From Providencia sp. (GTDB lineage Bacteria > Pseudomonadota > Gammaproteobacteria > Enterobacterales > Enterobacteriaceae): a DNA stretch of 64,000 nt. Positions within the stretch are counted from its first letter, which is position 1, and each line of letters begins with the position of its first letter. Both the position numbers and the translations under genes were made by a program. Of this stretch, positions 10,677 to 21,324 are shown piece after piece. Below the pieces are notes generated by a model, which saw nothing but the letters and a program-made list of their open reading frames with translations, searched no databases and had not been told where the DNA came from. The stretch lies in contig NZ_DOEH01000005.1 of assembly GCF_003533305.1 (NCBI RefSeq), forward strand, positions 36,991-100,990. Reading direction: 5' to 3'.

Positions 10677-11102
10677 TTAAAAATTGAGTGTTTTTTCACA
10701 GAGTGATTTTAAATTATCATCACTGTCGCTTTCACAAACAATTGTCCATTGAAAAGGCATATTATTATTTGTATTTAAAGGTGTTAATGTAGCAGAAAGG
10801 CCAGAGAGTGCTTTATCAGCAGTAAAAGTAATGACACCAGCTTTTACATCTATTGCACTAAGGTACTTACCTTTAACATTATTAGGAATATTGTCTTTTC
10901 CGCTAGCACATTGAGTTAAACCGCCTTGATTGAAACTACATAATTCAACGCTATTTTTATAAGGAAGTATAGTTTGTAGTACATCGGTCATTGCGGCTTT
11001 TTGCATATATCCTTGATAGCCTGGAATGGCTATTGCACTAAGTATAGAAATTATTGCAATAACAACCATTATTTCAATTAACGAAAATCCTTTTTGATTC
11101 AT
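10677..11102 (-). CDS. ppdD: Prepilin peptidase-dependent type IV major pilin PpdD
   Basis: PpdD is the major type IV pilin of enterobacteria. The 141-residue precursor has a short positively charged leader (MNQKG), the cleavage site before F6, the required Glu+5 (E10), and the hydrophobic helix IMVVIAIISILSAIAIPGYQ. Four cysteines lie in the C-terminal half, two of them flanking the end as a likely disulfide. It is first in the operon ppdD-hofB-hofC. The upstream region contains an exact TATAAT on the minus strand (11175-11180) and, further up, a run of ten G. No prepilin peptidase gene is in the window. Confidence 0.93.
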   Translation of the reverse strand: MNQKGFSLIEIMVVIAIISILSAIAIPGYQGYMQKAAMTDVLQTILPYKNSVELCSFNQGGLTQCASGKDNIPNNVKGKYLSAIDVKAGVITFTADKALSGLSATLTPLNTNNNMPFQWTIVCESDSDDNLKSLCEKTLNF

Positions 11103-11294
11103 GATTAAATCCTTCTATGTTGAGGTGAGTGAATATCATGAACGAGTTTTTACGTTACATTTAGTCATTGCATTATTATATGCGAGCAGTTTTGAAAAAT
11201 ATTTATGATAATAAGTGGGGTTTCATTTTTATTTGGAGCGTACTCGAAAAATATAAATTTATTTTTATATGATCTTGAGAGAATATGATTTTTT

Positions 11295-11304
11295 GGGGGG
11301 GGGG
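11295..11304. repeat. Homopolymeric tract of ten G (C on the ppdD strand)
   Basis: A run of T followed by ten consecutive G in an otherwise very AT-rich spacer. It lies 193 bases upstream of the ppdD start and downstream of the ampD terminator. Such tracts slip during replication. Whether it alters ppdD expression is unknown. Confidence 0.8.
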
Positions 11305-11314
11305 CTTAATTTAA

Positions 11315-11350
11315 AATACTCGTAATTATATTTTGAAATTTAATTACGAG
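11315..11350 (-). terminator. Terminator-like hairpin after ampD
   Basis: Perfect ten-base inverted repeat CTCGTAATTA (11319-11328) / TAATTACGAG (11341-11350), followed on the minus strand by TATTTT. It is positioned 18 bases beyond the ampD stop. The stem is AT-rich, so it may be a moderate terminator. Confidence 0.6.
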
Positions 11351-11367
11351 GGTTAATAAAAGTTGAA

Positions 11368-11928
11368 TTATTTAAATGTTTTTAATTTTTCTTTGTAATG
11401 TGACCAATTGAAATAAGGGCCAGGATCTGTTTTTCGATTAGGTGCAATATCACTGTGGCCGGTAATATTGTGTGCAATAAGCGGATATTGAGCGATAAGT
11501 AATTTTGTGATTTGAGCTAGTGCTAAATATTGATCTTCTGTAAAAGGTTCGAAATCGGTTCCTTCGAGTTCAATACCAATTGAAAAGTCATTACATTTTT
11601 CTCGGCCTTGATAACTTGATTGTCCCGCATGCCAAGCACGCATATTAAAAGGAACATATTGTATTATTTCACCATCACGGCGTATTAGACAATGGGCAGA
11701 AACTCGAAGGTGTTTTATCTCGTCAAAAAATGGATGCTCATCAGGATTTAATGTCCCTGTAAAAAGCTGATTAATATACGGGCCACCAAATTGTCCAGGA
11801 GGAAGGCTGATATTGTGTATAACTAAAAGCGAAGGAACCGTAGTTTCAGGTCTTTCATCATAATGGGGAGAAGGGATATGAGTCACATTTTTTAGCCAAC
11901 CATTATGTATTTTCATACCGGTATCCAT
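11368..11928 (-). CDS. ampD: 1,6-anhydro-N-acetylmuramyl-L-alanine amidase AmpD
   Basis: AmpD is a cytoplasmic zinc amidase that recycles anhydromuropeptides and thereby keeps AmpR-controlled beta-lactamase off. The 186 residues have the amidase_2 fold with zinc ligands in LVIHNISLPPG (first His) and GHSDIAPNRKTDPGPYF (second His and the Asp). In E. coli ampD is followed by ampE; here the gene is reversed, nothing resembling ampE follows it, and it faces the ppdD operon. It is divergent from nadC with 94 bases between the starts. Confidence 0.95.
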   Translation of the reverse strand: MDTGMKIHNGWLKNVTHIPSPHYDERPETTVPSLLVIHNISLPPGQFGGPYINQLFTGTLNPDEHPFFDEIKHLRVSAHCLIRRDGEIIQYVPFNMRAWHAGQSSYQGREKCNDFSIGIELEGTDFEPFTEDQYLALAQITKLLIAQYPLIAHNITGHSDIAPNRKTDPGPYFNWSHYKEKLKTFK

Positions 11929-11989
11929 AGTATTCTCTTTTCTTTTTTAAGCTCTCGTTATCTATAGCTAGAAAGATTAGCATAGATGA

Positions 11990-12922
<933 letters not shown>

Positions 12923-13362
12923 CGGAAGCTTTGCTAATTATTACGATTAAACAGCAGCGATTGTAAAGTGAAGGACATAATTTGAACAATCTCTGCTGGT
13001 TTTTAAATTGACGTCAAATGCTGATGAGGCTATCTGGTTTAGTTCAGTGCTATTTTTTAAATCGAAATTTGATTTAAGTTTGACTTAATGGATATTTTAA
13101 CGATTTTTTTATGTTAAAGATGGTGTTTTGTATTTCAGTAATCGCTTAGATATATTTATTGAATAATTATGCATTATAATTGACTTTGATTTGCCTTAGT
13201 TTGTAACTGTAACGCTTCAGTTGTCGTTATTTTGGCATAAAAAATCGATTTAAATGTTAAATATCAATATGCGTATAAATGTGTTTAGTTATCAAATTAT
13301 GCTAAATATTAAAATTTTTTGTTAAAATTTGCAGGATTTTATGATTTAGCACAAGGTCTTTA

Positions 13363-13391
13363 TGGACAGATAGTGAATACTTTGTTACTTT
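13363..13391 (+). promoter_or_regulatory. Candidate pdhR-aceEF promoter
   Basis: TGGACA (13363-13368), a 17-base spacer, and an extended -10 TGT-TACTTT (13386-13391). The predicted start near 13398 would put the PdhR operator about ten bases downstream, the same arrangement as in E. coli. Confidence 0.55.
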
Positions 13392-13406
13392 ATTAACCCA
13401 TAAATA

Positions 13407-13423
13407 AATTGGTATTACCAATT
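13407..13423. promoter_or_regulatory. PdhR operator
   Basis: A perfect 17-base palindrome AATTGGTATTACCAATT, an exact match to the known PdhR consensus (AATTGGTnnnACCAATT). It lies 52 bases before the pdhR start. PdhR bound here represses the operon until pyruvate releases it. Confidence 0.93.
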
Positions 13424-13475
13424 AACACTGGGTAATACGTAATCAATAATTACTCACTAATGAACATGGCAGATT

Positions 13476-14246
13476 ATGACTTACGGTAAAATTCGCCAAC
13501 CAAAGTTATCTGATGTTATAGAGCAACGACTCGAACATCTTATTTTCGAGGGGACTTTACGCCCCGGCGAAAAGCTGCCTCCTGAACGCGAACTGGCTAA
13601 ACAGTTTGACGTGTCCAGACCATCAGTACGTGAAGCAATTCAAACTTTAGAAACCAAAGGTCTTTTATCTCGCCGTCAAGGTGGTGGAACCTTTGTTCAA
13701 AAAAAAATGTGGCAAAGTTTTAGCGACCCACTTGCTGAATTACTTGCTGGTAACCCTGAATCTCAATTTGATCTCCTTGAAACGCGTCATGCACTCGAAG
13801 GTATTGCCGCTTATTATGCTGCGCTTCGTGGTACTGAAGAAGATTTAGTGAGAATTCGTCAAAGTTATGAACTAATTGAAGTTGCACAGCAAAATGGCGG
13901 GCTTGAAGCTGAATCAGACGCGGTATTACAATATCAACTGATTGTAACAGAAGCTGCTCATAACGTTGTTTTATTGCACCTGTTGCGCTGCATGGTTCCT
14001 ATGTTGGAACAAAATATTAAGCAAAATTTTGAGTTTTTATACACGCGTAAAGATATGTATAAAGCAGTTAGTGAACATAGAGCTCAAATTTTCTCCGCTA
14101 TAATGGCAAGAGAACCTGAAAAAGCACGAGAAGCTTCTCATCGCCACTTAGCCTTTATTGAAGACTTGCTTTTGGATATTGGCCGAGAGCAGACAAGACG
14201 AGAACGTTCGTTACGTAGGTTACAGCAACATCCTGATTTAAAGTAG
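13476..14246 (+). CDS. pdhR: Pyruvate-responsive transcriptional repressor PdhR (GntR/FadR family)
   Basis: PdhR represses the pyruvate dehydrogenase operon and is released by pyruvate. The 256-residue protein has the GntR winged helix at residues 9-75 ([20 protein letters not shown], then the recognition helix RPSVREAI and wing RRQGGGTFV) and an FadR-type helical ligand-binding domain with the [14 protein letters not shown] motif. A perfect PdhR operator lies upstream, so the gene is autoregulated. It leads the pdhR-aceE-aceF(-lpd) cluster. Confidence 0.97.
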   Translation: MTYGKIRQPKLSDVIEQRLEHLIFEGTLRPGEKLPPERELAKQFDVSRPSVREAIQTLETKGLLSRRQGGGTFVQKKMWQSFSDPLAELLAGNPESQFDLLETRHALEGIAAYYAALRGTEEDLVRIRQSYELIEVAQQNGGLEAESDAVLQYQLIVTEAAHNVVLLHLLRCMVPMLEQNIKQNFEFLYTRKDMYKAVSEHRAQIFSAIMAREPEKAREASHRHLAFIEDLLLDIGREQTRRERSLRRLQQHPDLK

Positions 14247-14323
14247 TAATATAGAACCTGACTGCTGCATCTATATTACTGTGAATGCTCTATTTGAGCG
14301 CTAAACGCAGCAACTACATTAGG

Positions 14324-14375
14324 GCCTATCTTCCCGTTATTTTTAATGAAATGGGAAAATAACGGGAAGATAGGC
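14324..14375. repeat. 20-base-pair perfect hairpin between pdhR and aceE
   Basis: Positions 14324-14343 and 14356-14375 are exact reverse complements, with a 12-base loop. No T tract follows on either strand, so it does not look like a simple terminator. It sits 45 bases before the aceE start, where it could partially stop transcription or stabilise and process the aceEF mRNA (inference). Confidence 0.85.
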
Positions 14376-14419
14376 TCCACATAAACATCATAAAATAGAT
14401 AACAGATAAGGAATACACC

Positions 14420-17086
14420 ATGTCAGATATGTTAAAAAATGACGTGGATCCGATTGAAACTCGCGACTGGTTACAGGCGATTGAATCGGTGATCCGTGAA
14501 GAAGGTGTTGATCGTGCACAGTTCATTATCGAACAGGTATTGAGCGAAGCACGTAAAGGCGGTGTTAACATTGCTGCTGGTGCATCCGGTCATTTTGATT
14601 ACATCAACACAATTGCTGTTGAAGATGAACCTGCATACCCTGGTAACATGGATTTAGAGCGCCGTATTCGCTCTGCAATTCGTTGGAACGCAGTTATGAC
14701 TGTACTGCGTGCTTCTAAAAAGGATTTAGAGTTGGGTGGCCATATGGCCTCATTCCAATCTGCTGCAACCTTATATGAAGTTTGCTTTAACCACTTCTTC
14801 CGCGCTCATAATAATAATGATGGCGGCGACTTGGTATTTTTCCAAGGCCATATTTCCCCGGGTATCTATGCTCGTGCTTTCTTAGAAGGCCGCTTAACTG
14901 AAGAGCAGATGAATAATTTCCGTCAAGAAATTGGTGGTAAAGGTTTATCTTCTTACCCACACCCTAAATTAATGCCTGATTTCTGGCAGTTCCCAACTGT
15001 TTCAATGGGTCTGGGACCAATCAATGCTATCTACCAAGCTAAATTCTTAAAATATTTGGATAACCGTGGTCTGAAAAATACCTCTGCACAGACGGTATAT
15101 GCTTTCTTAGGCGATGGTGAGATGGATGAGCCTGAATCTAAAGGTGCGATTACTATCGCAACTCGCGATAAGTTAGATAACTTAGTTTTCGTTATTAACT
15201 GTAACTTACAGCGTTTAGATGGCCCAGTAACTGGTAATGGTAAAATTGTTAACGAGTTAGAAGGCATCTTTAATGGCGCTGGCTGGCAAGTTATCAAAGT
15301 TATGTGGGGCGATCGTTGGGATGAATTGCTGCGCAAAGATACTAGCGGCAAATTAGTTCAATTGATGAACGAAACACTGGATGGCGACTATCAAACATTT
15401 AAGTCACGTGATGGTGCTTATGTTCGCGAACATTTCTTTAATCGCTACCCAGAAACTGCTGCATTAGTTAAAGACATGACTGATGATGAAATTTGGGCGT
15501 TGAACCGTGGTGGTCACGATCCGAAGAAAGTCTATGCAGCATTTAAGAAAGCAGAAGAAACGAAAGGCAAACCAACTGTCATTTTAGCTCAAACCATCAA
15601 AGGTTATGGTATGGGTGAAACGGCTGAAGGTAAAAACATCGCTCACCAAGTGAAGAAAATGAACATGGATGGCGTACGTTACTTCCGTGATCAATTCAAT
15701 GTGCCAGTTGCCGACGACCAAATTGAAAAACTGCCGTACATTACATTTGAAAAAGATTCAGAAGAGTACAAATATCTACATGAGCGTCGTCAAGCGCTTG
15801 GTGGTTATTTGCCAGCTCGTCGTGCTAAGTTTGAAGAGAAACTGGAAATTCCAGCACTGTCAGACTTTAGTCAATTACTTGAAGAGCAATCTAAAGAAAT
15901 TTCAACCACAATTGCATTCGTTCGTGTTCTGAATGTTATGTTGAAAAACAGCTCTATTAAAGAACGTTTAGTCCCAATTATCGCTGATGAAGCTCGTACC
16001 TTTGGTATGGAAGGTCTGTTCCGTCAAATCGGTATTTACAGTGCGAAAGGGCAGCAATATACCCCTCAGGATCGTGAGCAAGTTGCTTACTATAAAGAAG
16101 ATTCTAAAGGTCAAATTTTGCAAGAAGGTATCAATGAGTTAGGTGCGGGCTCTTCATGGTTAGCTGCGGCGACATCATATAGCACCAATAACCTACCAAT
16201 GATCCCATTCTATATCTACTACTCAATGTTTGGTTTCCAACGTATTGGTGACTTGATGTGGGCAGCGGGTGACCAACAAGCACGTGGCTTCCTGATTGGT
16301 GGTACTTCAGGTCGTACAACACTTAATGGTGAAGGCTTACAACATGAAGATGGTCATAGCCATATCCAGTCACTGACTATTCCTAACTGTATTTCTTATG
16401 ACCCAGCTTACGCTTATGAAGTTGCTGTCATTATGCACGACGGTTTAGAGCGTATGTATGGCGAGAAACAAGAGAACGTGTATTACTACATCACGACTCT
16501 TAATGAAAACTACCATATGCATGCAATGCCAGAAGGCGTTGAAGAAGGTATCCGTAAAGGTATCTACAAGCTGGCTTCTGTTGAAGGTAGCAAAGGTAAA
16601 GTTCAGTTATTAGGTTCTGGCTCAATGATGCGCCACGTACGTGAAGCTGCAAATGTGCTGTCAACTGAATATGGAATTGGTTCTGATGTTTATAGCGTAA
16701 CCTCATTCACTGAATTGGCTCGTGATGGTCAAGACTGTGAGCGTTGGAATATGCTACATCCATCTGCTACGCCACGTGTTCCATATGTTGCTCAAGTCAT
16801 GAATGACGCACCAGCTGTTGCATCAACTGACTACATGAAACTGTTCGCAGAGCAAATTCGTACCTATGTACCTGCTAGTGAGTATCGTGTACTAGGAACC
16901 GATGGTTTCGGTCGTTCAGATAGCCGTGAAAACCTGCGTCACCACTTTGAAGTGGACACAACTTATGTGATAGTTGCAGCGCTAGGTGAATTGGCTAAAC
17001 GTGGTGAAATTGATGTTCAAATCGTTGAAGAAGCGATTAAAAAATACAACATCAACCCAGATAAAGTTAACCCACGTTTGGCATAA
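14420..17086 (+). CDS. aceE: Pyruvate dehydrogenase E1 component
   Basis: AceE is the homodimeric thiamine diphosphate-dependent E1 of the pyruvate dehydrogenase complex, decarboxylating pyruvate and acetylating the lipoyl groups of AceF. At 888 residues it is one residue longer than the E. coli protein. The ThDP/Mg-binding segment runs from GDGEMDEPESKGAI to NCNLQRLDG, and the transketolase-like central domain and C-terminal domain are complete. It is separated from aceF by 13 bases and lies downstream of pdhR and a strong hairpin. Confidence 0.98.
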   Translation: MSDMLKNDVDPIETRDWLQAIESVIREEGVDRAQFIIEQVLSEARKGGVNIAAGASGHFDYINTIAVEDEPAYPGNMDLERRIRSAIRWNAVMTVLRASKKDLELGGHMASFQSAATLYEVCFNHFFRAHNNNDGGDLVFFQGHISPGIYARAFLEGRLTEEQMNNFRQEIGGKGLSSYPHPKLMPDFWQFPTVSMGLGPINAIYQAKFLKYLDNRGLKNTSAQTVYAFLGDGEMDEPESKGAITIATRDKLDNLVFVINCNLQRLDGPVTGNGKIVNELEGIFNGAGWQVIKVMWGDRWDELLRKDTSGKLVQLMNETLDGDYQTFKSRDGAYVREHFFNRYPETAALVKDMTDDEIWALNRGGHDPKKVYAAFKKAEETKGKPTVILAQTIKGYGMGETAEGKNIAHQVKKMNMDGVRYFRDQFNVPVADDQIEKLPYITFEKDSEEYKYLHERRQALGGYLPARRAKFEEKLEIPALSDFSQLLEEQSKEISTTIAFVRVLNVMLKNSSIKERLVPIIADEARTFGMEGLFRQIGIYSAKGQQYTPQDREQVAYYKEDSKGQILQEGINELGAGSSWLAAATSYSTNNLPMIPFYIYYSMFGFQRIGDLMWAAGDQQARGFLIGGTSGRTTLNGEGLQHEDGHSHIQSLTIPNCISYDPAYAYEVAVIMHDGLERMYGEKQENVYYYITTLNENYHMHAMPEGVEEGIRKGIYKLASVEGSKGKVQLLGSGSMMRHVREAANVLSTEYGIGSDVYSVTSFTELARDGQDCERWNMLHPSATPRVPYVAQVMNDAPAVASTDYMKLFAEQIRTYVPASEYRVLGTDGFGRSDSRENLRHHFEVDTTYVIVAALGELAKRGEIDVQIVEEAIKKYNINPDKVNPRLA

Positions 17087-17099
17087 GAGGTAAGAATCA

Positions 17100-18962
17100 A
17101 TGTCTATTGAAATCCAAGTGCCTGATATCGGTGCTGATGAAGTTGAAGTCACCGAAGTGATGGTTAAAGTTGGTGATAAAGTAGAAGCAGAACAATCAAT
17201 TATCACAGTTGAAGGTGATAAAGCTTCTATGGAAGTCCCATCTCCACAAGCGGGTGTGGTTAAAGAAATTAAAATTGCAGTGGGTGACAAAGTCACTACT
17301 GGCAAATTAATTATGATTTTTGAAGCAGCAGAAGGCGCAGCAGCGCCAACTGCAGCAGCTTCTGCTCCTGCGGCTACCGCAGCACCAGCTACAGCTGAAG
17401 CAAAAGAAGTTGCTGTACCTGATATTGGTGGCGATGAAGTTGAAGTTACTGAAATCATGGTTAAAGTTGGCGATAAAGTCGAAGCTGAACAATCGATCAT
17501 TACTGTTGAAGGTGATAAAGCCTCAATGGAAGTACCTGCACCATTTGCTGGTACAGTTAAAGAAATTAAGATTGCAACTGGTGATAAAGTTCAAACTGGT
17601 TCTTTGATTATGGTATTTGAAGTTGCAGGTTCTGCGGCTCCTACAGCGGCACCGGCGGCAGTTTCTGCGGCACCAGTTGCTGCGACAGCTTCTGCAATCA
17701 AAGATGTTAACGTTCCAGATATCGGCGGTGATGAAGTTGAAGTTACCGAGGTTATGGTTAAAGTTGGCGATAAAGTTGCCGCTGAACAGTCAATCATTAC
17801 TGTTGAAGGCGATAAAGCTTCAATGGAAGTGCCTGCACCATTTGCTGGTACAGTTAAAGAAATTAAAATCGCGACTGGCGACAAAGTTAAAACCGGTTCA
17901 CTGGTGATGACTTTTGAAGTTGCAGGCTCAGCACCAGCAGCAGCTCCTGTAGTTGCGGCTTCTGCACCAGCACCATCGGCTGCACCTGTTGCATCAGCAC
18001 CAGTGAAAGCGGCTGATAGCAAAAACGACTTCGTTGAAAATGACGCTTATATTCATGCAACGCCGGTTATTCGTCGTTTAGCGCGTGAGTTTGGTGTTAA
18101 TTTAGCGAAAGTTAAAGGTACGGGCCGTAAAGGTCGTATTCTTCGTGAAGACGTCCAAGCTTATGTTAAAGATGCTGTGAAACGTGCAGAATCTCCAGCA
18201 GCAGCGGGTGGCGGCTTACCGGGTATGTTGCCATGGCCGAAAATTGATTACAGCAAGTTCGGTGAAGTTGAAGAAGTTGAACTGGGCCGTATTCAAAAAA
18301 TCTCTGGTGCTAACCTAAGCCGTAACTGGGTCATGATCCCACACGTTACACTGATGGAAGATGTTGATACCACTGAAGTTGAAGAGTTCCGTAAACAACA
18401 GAATAAAGAAGCTGAGAAGAAACAGCTTGGTGTGAAAATCACACCACTGGTGTTTATCATGAAAGCGGTAGCTCGTGCTCTTGAAGAGATGCCACGTTTC
18501 AACAGCTCTATTTCTGAAGATGCACAGCGTTTGTTCCTGAAGAAATATATTAACATCGGTATCGCTGTTGATACCCCTAATGGCCTAGTTGTTCCTGTTT
18601 TCAAAGATGTGAACAAAAAAGGCATTATGGAGTTATCTCGCGAGTTAGGTGAAGTGTCTAAGAAGGCTCGTGCAGGTAAATTGACTGCCGCTGATATGCA
18701 AGGTGGTTGCTTCACTATTTCGAGTCTTGGTGGTATTGGTACAACCGGTTTTGCTCCGATTGTAAATGCACCAGAAGTTGCCATTATGGGTCTATCACGT
18801 TCAGCAATGAAACCAGTGTGGAATGGTAGCGAGTTTGTTCCTCGCCTGATCCTGCCTATGTCACTTTCATTTGACCACCGTGTAATTGATGGCGCTGATG
18901 GCGCTCGATTCATCACTTTGGTTGGACAATTGATGAGCGATATTCGCCGTCTAGTGATGTAA
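17100..18962 (+). CDS. aceF: Pyruvate dehydrogenase E2, dihydrolipoyl acetyltransferase
   Basis: AceF forms the core of the pyruvate dehydrogenase complex and transfers acetyl groups to CoA. The 620 residues contain three lipoyl domains with the lipoylated lysines K41, K140 and K239 (each in GDKASMEVP), joined by Ala/Pro/Val-rich flexible linkers. These are followed by the peripheral subunit-binding domain (about 325-365, [16 protein letters not shown]) and the catalytic domain with the active-site motif [14 protein letters not shown] near the C-terminus. The three lipoyl domains are near-identical in DNA, a natural target for recombination. Confidence 0.98.
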   Translation: MSIEIQVPDIGADEVEVTEVMVKVGDKVEAEQSIITVEGDKASMEVPSPQAGVVKEIKIAVGDKVTTGKLIMIFEAAEGAAAPTAAASAPAATAAPATAEAKEVAVPDIGGDEVEVTEIMVKVGDKVEAEQSIITVEGDKASMEVPAPFAGTVKEIKIATGDKVQTGSLIMVFEVAGSAAPTAAPAAVSAAPVAATASAIKDVNVPDIGGDEVEVTEVMVKVGDKVAAEQSIITVEGDKASMEVPAPFAGTVKEIKIATGDKVKTGSLVMTFEVAGSAPAAAPVVAASAPAPSAAPVASAPVKAADSKNDFVENDAYIHATPVIRRLAREFGVNLAKVKGTGRKGRILREDVQAYVKDAVKRAESPAAAGGGLPGMLPWPKIDYSKFGEVEEVELGRIQKISGANLSRNWVMIPHVTLMEDVDTTEVEEFRKQQNKEAEKKQLGVKITPLVFIMKAVARALEEMPRFNSSISEDAQRLFLKKYINIGIAVDTPNGLVVPVFKDVNKKGIMELSRELGEVSKKARAGKLTAADMQGGCFTISSLGGIGTTGFAPIVNAPEVAIMGLSRSAMKPVWNGSEFVPRLILPMSLSFDHRVIDGADGARFITLVGQLMSDIRRLVM

Positions 18963-18968
18963 ATAATA

Positions 18969-18997
18969 AGACCGGCTTATAGGCCGGTCTGTTTTAT
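18969..18997 (+). terminator. Rho-independent terminator after aceF
   Basis: Eight-base-pair GC-rich stem AGACCGGC/GCCGGTCT with a six-base loop, followed by GTTTTATTT. It separates pdhR-aceEF from lpd, which then needs its own promoter or read-through, as in E. coli. Confidence 0.88.
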
Positions 18998-19167
18998 TTA
19001 GGCTGGGGCAGAGTTTTTTGCTGTTGCTGCCACAGGTTGGGAGTTACATCACGTAATGAGCCTTTTCAGGGTGTTAACAATTCTGTAAACTGCTTTCGGT
19101 GTGTACTTTTCCAGTGGAAAATTCGTTTATTCGGCAGCCCCGCTGGACAAAACAAAATGAGGTCATG

Positions 19168-20595
19168 ATGAGTACTGAAATTAAAGCCCAAGTAGTCGTA
19201 CTTGGTGCAGGCCCTGCAGGATATTCTGCGGCTTTCCGTTGCGCTGACTTAGGTTTAGAAACTGTTTTGGTTGAGCGTTATTCAACTCTAGGTGGAGTTT
19301 GTTTAAACGTGGGTTGTATCCCATCTAAAGCTTTGTTGCATGTTGCAAAAGTGATCGAAGAAGCTAAAGCTTTAGCTGAACATGGTATCGTTTTTGGTGA
19401 GCCAAAAACTGACATTACCAAAGTTCGTATGTGGAAAGAAAAAGTTATCAATCAGTTAACTGGCGGCTTAGCAGGTATGGCTAAAGGTCGTAAAGTTACC
19501 GTGGTTAATGGTTTTGGTAAATTTACAGGTGCAAACACACTGGTAGTTGACGGTGAAAACGGCAGCACAACAATTAATTTTGATAATGCTATTATTGCTG
19601 CGGGCTCACGTCCTATTCAGTTGCCATTCATTCCTCATGAAGATTCACGCATTTGGGACTCAACCGATGCGTTAGAGCTGAAAGAAGTTCCAGAGCGTCT
19701 GCTAGTTATGGGTGGTGGTATCATCGGTCTAGAAATGGGGACTGTGTACCATGCTCTAGGTTCTCAAATCGATGTTGTTGAAATGTTTGATCAAGTCATC
19801 CCTGCGGCTGACAAAGACGTAGTTAAAGTCTTCACCAAGCAAATCAGCAAGAAATTCAATCTGCTATTAGAAACTAAAGTAACAGCTGTTGAAGCAAAAG
19901 AAGACGGCATTTATGTTTCTATGGAAGGCAAAAAAGCCTCAGCAGAACCACAACGTTATGATGCGGTATTAGTCGCTATCGGTCGTGTACCTAATGGTAA
20001 AAACTTAGATGCAGGTCAAGCAGGCGTTGAAGTTGACGATCGTGGATTTATCCATGTTGACAAACAAATGCGCACTAACGTACCTCATATCTTTGCTATC
20101 GGCGATATCGTCGGTCAACCAATGTTGGCTCACAAAGGTGTTCATGAAGGTCACGTGGCAGCAGAAGTTATTTCTGGTCTGAAACATTATTTCGACCCTA
20201 AAGTTATTCCATCAATTGCTTACACTGAGCCAGAAGTCGCTTGGGTTGGTTTGACTGAAAAAGAAGCGAAAGAAAAGAATATCAGCTATGAAGTTGCAAC
20301 ATTCCCATGGGCTGCATCTGGCCGTGCGATTGCATCAGATTGTGCTGAAGGTATGACTAAGCTGATTTTCGACAAACAAACTAACCGTGTTATCGGTGGT
20401 GCTGTTGTTGGTGTTAACGGTGGTGAATTACTGGGCGAAATCGGCTTAGCAATTGAAATGGGTTGTGATGCTGAAGACCTCGCATTGACTATCCATGCTC
20501 ACCCGACATTATATGAATCAATCGGTATGGCTGCTGAAATTTATGAAGGTAGCATTACTGATTTACCGAACGCTAAAGCGAAAAAGAAAAAATAA
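19168..20595 (+). CDS. lpdA: Dihydrolipoamide dehydrogenase (E3)
   Basis: Lpd reoxidises dihydrolipoamide with FAD and NAD+ and is shared by pyruvate dehydrogenase, 2-oxoglutarate dehydrogenase and the glycine cleavage system (gcvTHP, also in this window). The protein is 475 residues. Features are the FAD-binding GAGPAGYSAA, the redox disulfide C45-C50 in GGVCLNVGC, the NAD-binding GGGIIGLEMG, and the C-terminal His-Glu pair in HAHPTLYES. The second of two adjacent ATGs (19168) was chosen because it gives proper spacing from TGAGG at 19158-19162 and the conserved N-terminus MSTEIK; the frame is open further upstream but unlike the family. Confidence 0.97.
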   Translation: MSTEIKAQVVVLGAGPAGYSAAFRCADLGLETVLVERYSTLGGVCLNVGCIPSKALLHVAKVIEEAKALAEHGIVFGEPKTDITKVRMWKEKVINQLTGGLAGMAKGRKVTVVNGFGKFTGANTLVVDGENGSTTINFDNAIIAAGSRPIQLPFIPHEDSRIWDSTDALELKEVPERLLVMGGGIIGLEMGTVYHALGSQIDVVEMFDQVIPAADKDVVKVFTKQISKKFNLLLETKVTAVEAKEDGIYVSMEGKKASAEPQRYDAVLVAIGRVPNGKNLDAGQAGVEVDDRGFIHVDKQMRTNVPHIFAIGDIVGQPMLAHKGVHEGHVAAEVISGLKHYFDPKVIPSIAYTEPEVAWVGLTEKEAKEKNISYEVATFPWAASGRAIASDCAEGMTKLIFDKQTNRVIGGAVVGVNGGELLGEIGLAIEMGCDAEDLALTIHAHPTLYESIGMAAEIYEGSITDLPNAKAKKKK

Positions 20596-20659
20596 TTTTT
20601 TTTATTAGCGAATAGTAAACAGCATCTCTAGTGTGTTGTTTATTTATAAAGTGAATAGA

Positions 20660-20688
20660 AGCCAATGTGGAAACACATTGGCTTTTTT
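20660..20688 (+). terminator. Rho-independent terminator after lpd
   Basis: Ten-base-pair stem AGCCAATGTG/CACATTGGCT with a GAAA loop and a TTTTTT tail, 64 bases after the lpd stop. Confidence 0.92.
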
Positions 20689-20873
20689 GTATTTATAGCA
20701 ATAAAAAAGATAAATTCATCTTTATAATTTTATTTAAATTAATCAATTGAAAATAATTGTTTAATTTTTAAGTTAATAACTATTATGAAAACAACGGTTA
20801 GTTGACTATAACAGTTTTAAATTCTAATTTGCTTATTCTGTTTTTTATTTATAGCTAATAAGGATATTAGTTT

Positions 20874-21308
20874 ATGGGAATAATGGAACATGTAGAATCG
20901 ATGACGGTAGTTGGAAGTAATTCTCGGCCTAGTAATGACTATTCATATTTTAATAATTTTTCTGATGATATTCATGATGAAACAGATTTGACTGATCACT
21001 ATGATAATTTGAAAAATATTTTACATGATAATTATGATGAAAAAGAATCAGCATCGAGTGATGAACGTATTTACTATCATAAGACCAAGCCTTCACAAGA
21101 TGGGGTAAACTTAAATAAAGACACGCGAAGGTCAAACCAAGAATTACTTGAAGATAAGATTGAAACATTGAAAGGGACAGTTCGTAGTATTGAAAGCTCA
21201 CATGAATGGAAGTTTTTAACAGATCCTCAAAAATACCCCTGTACATATCAATGGAAATTTCATTCTAAAACAGCCGAAGAAAAGATAGTATCTTTTGGAA
21301 AACAATAA
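20874..21308 (+). CDS. Orphan protein of unknown function, 144 aa
   Basis: Not recognised. The protein is acidic and rich in Asp, Ser, Tyr and His in its first half (clusters such as DDIHDETDLTDHYDN). A charged helical middle follows (about residues 85-110), then a short aromatic C-terminal part containing SSHEWKFL and YQWKFH. There is no signal peptide or membrane segment. An AAGGA sequence lies about ten bases before the ATG; a second ATG three codons in is an alternative start. It is the first of four small genes in an AT-rich gap between lpd and an mgtC-like gene and is followed after 16 bases by the next gene, suggesting a pair. Composition and position suggest recent acquisition. Confidence 0.6.
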   Translation: MGIMEHVESMTVVGSNSRPSNDYSYFNNFSDDIHDETDLTDHYDNLKNILHDNYDEKESASSDERIYYHKTKPSQDGVNLNKDTRRSNQELLEDKIETLKGTVRSIESSHEWKFLTDPQKYPCTYQWKFHSKTAEEKIVSFGKQ

Positions 21309-21324
21309 TAGAGAGGAATACGTT

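Larger units (their letters stand above)
12923..13475. other. nadC-pdhR intergenic region (553 bases)
   Basis: No convincing coding sequence. The left 400 bases are AT-rich with no clear terminator. The right end holds the pdhR promoter and operator listed separately. In E. coli aroP and ampE lie upstream of pdhR; neither is here. Confidence 0.6.

Noticed and set aside
16982..18022. Long antisense frames in aceE/aceF rich in Ser, Thr and Ala
   Set aside because: They mirror the repetitive lipoyl domains and Ala-rich linkers of aceF read backwards; no start signals and a certain gene on the other strand.
18293..18916. 207-codon antisense frame in the aceF catalytic region
   Set aside because: Shadow of a well-conserved gene; no ribosome-binding site or recognisable domain.
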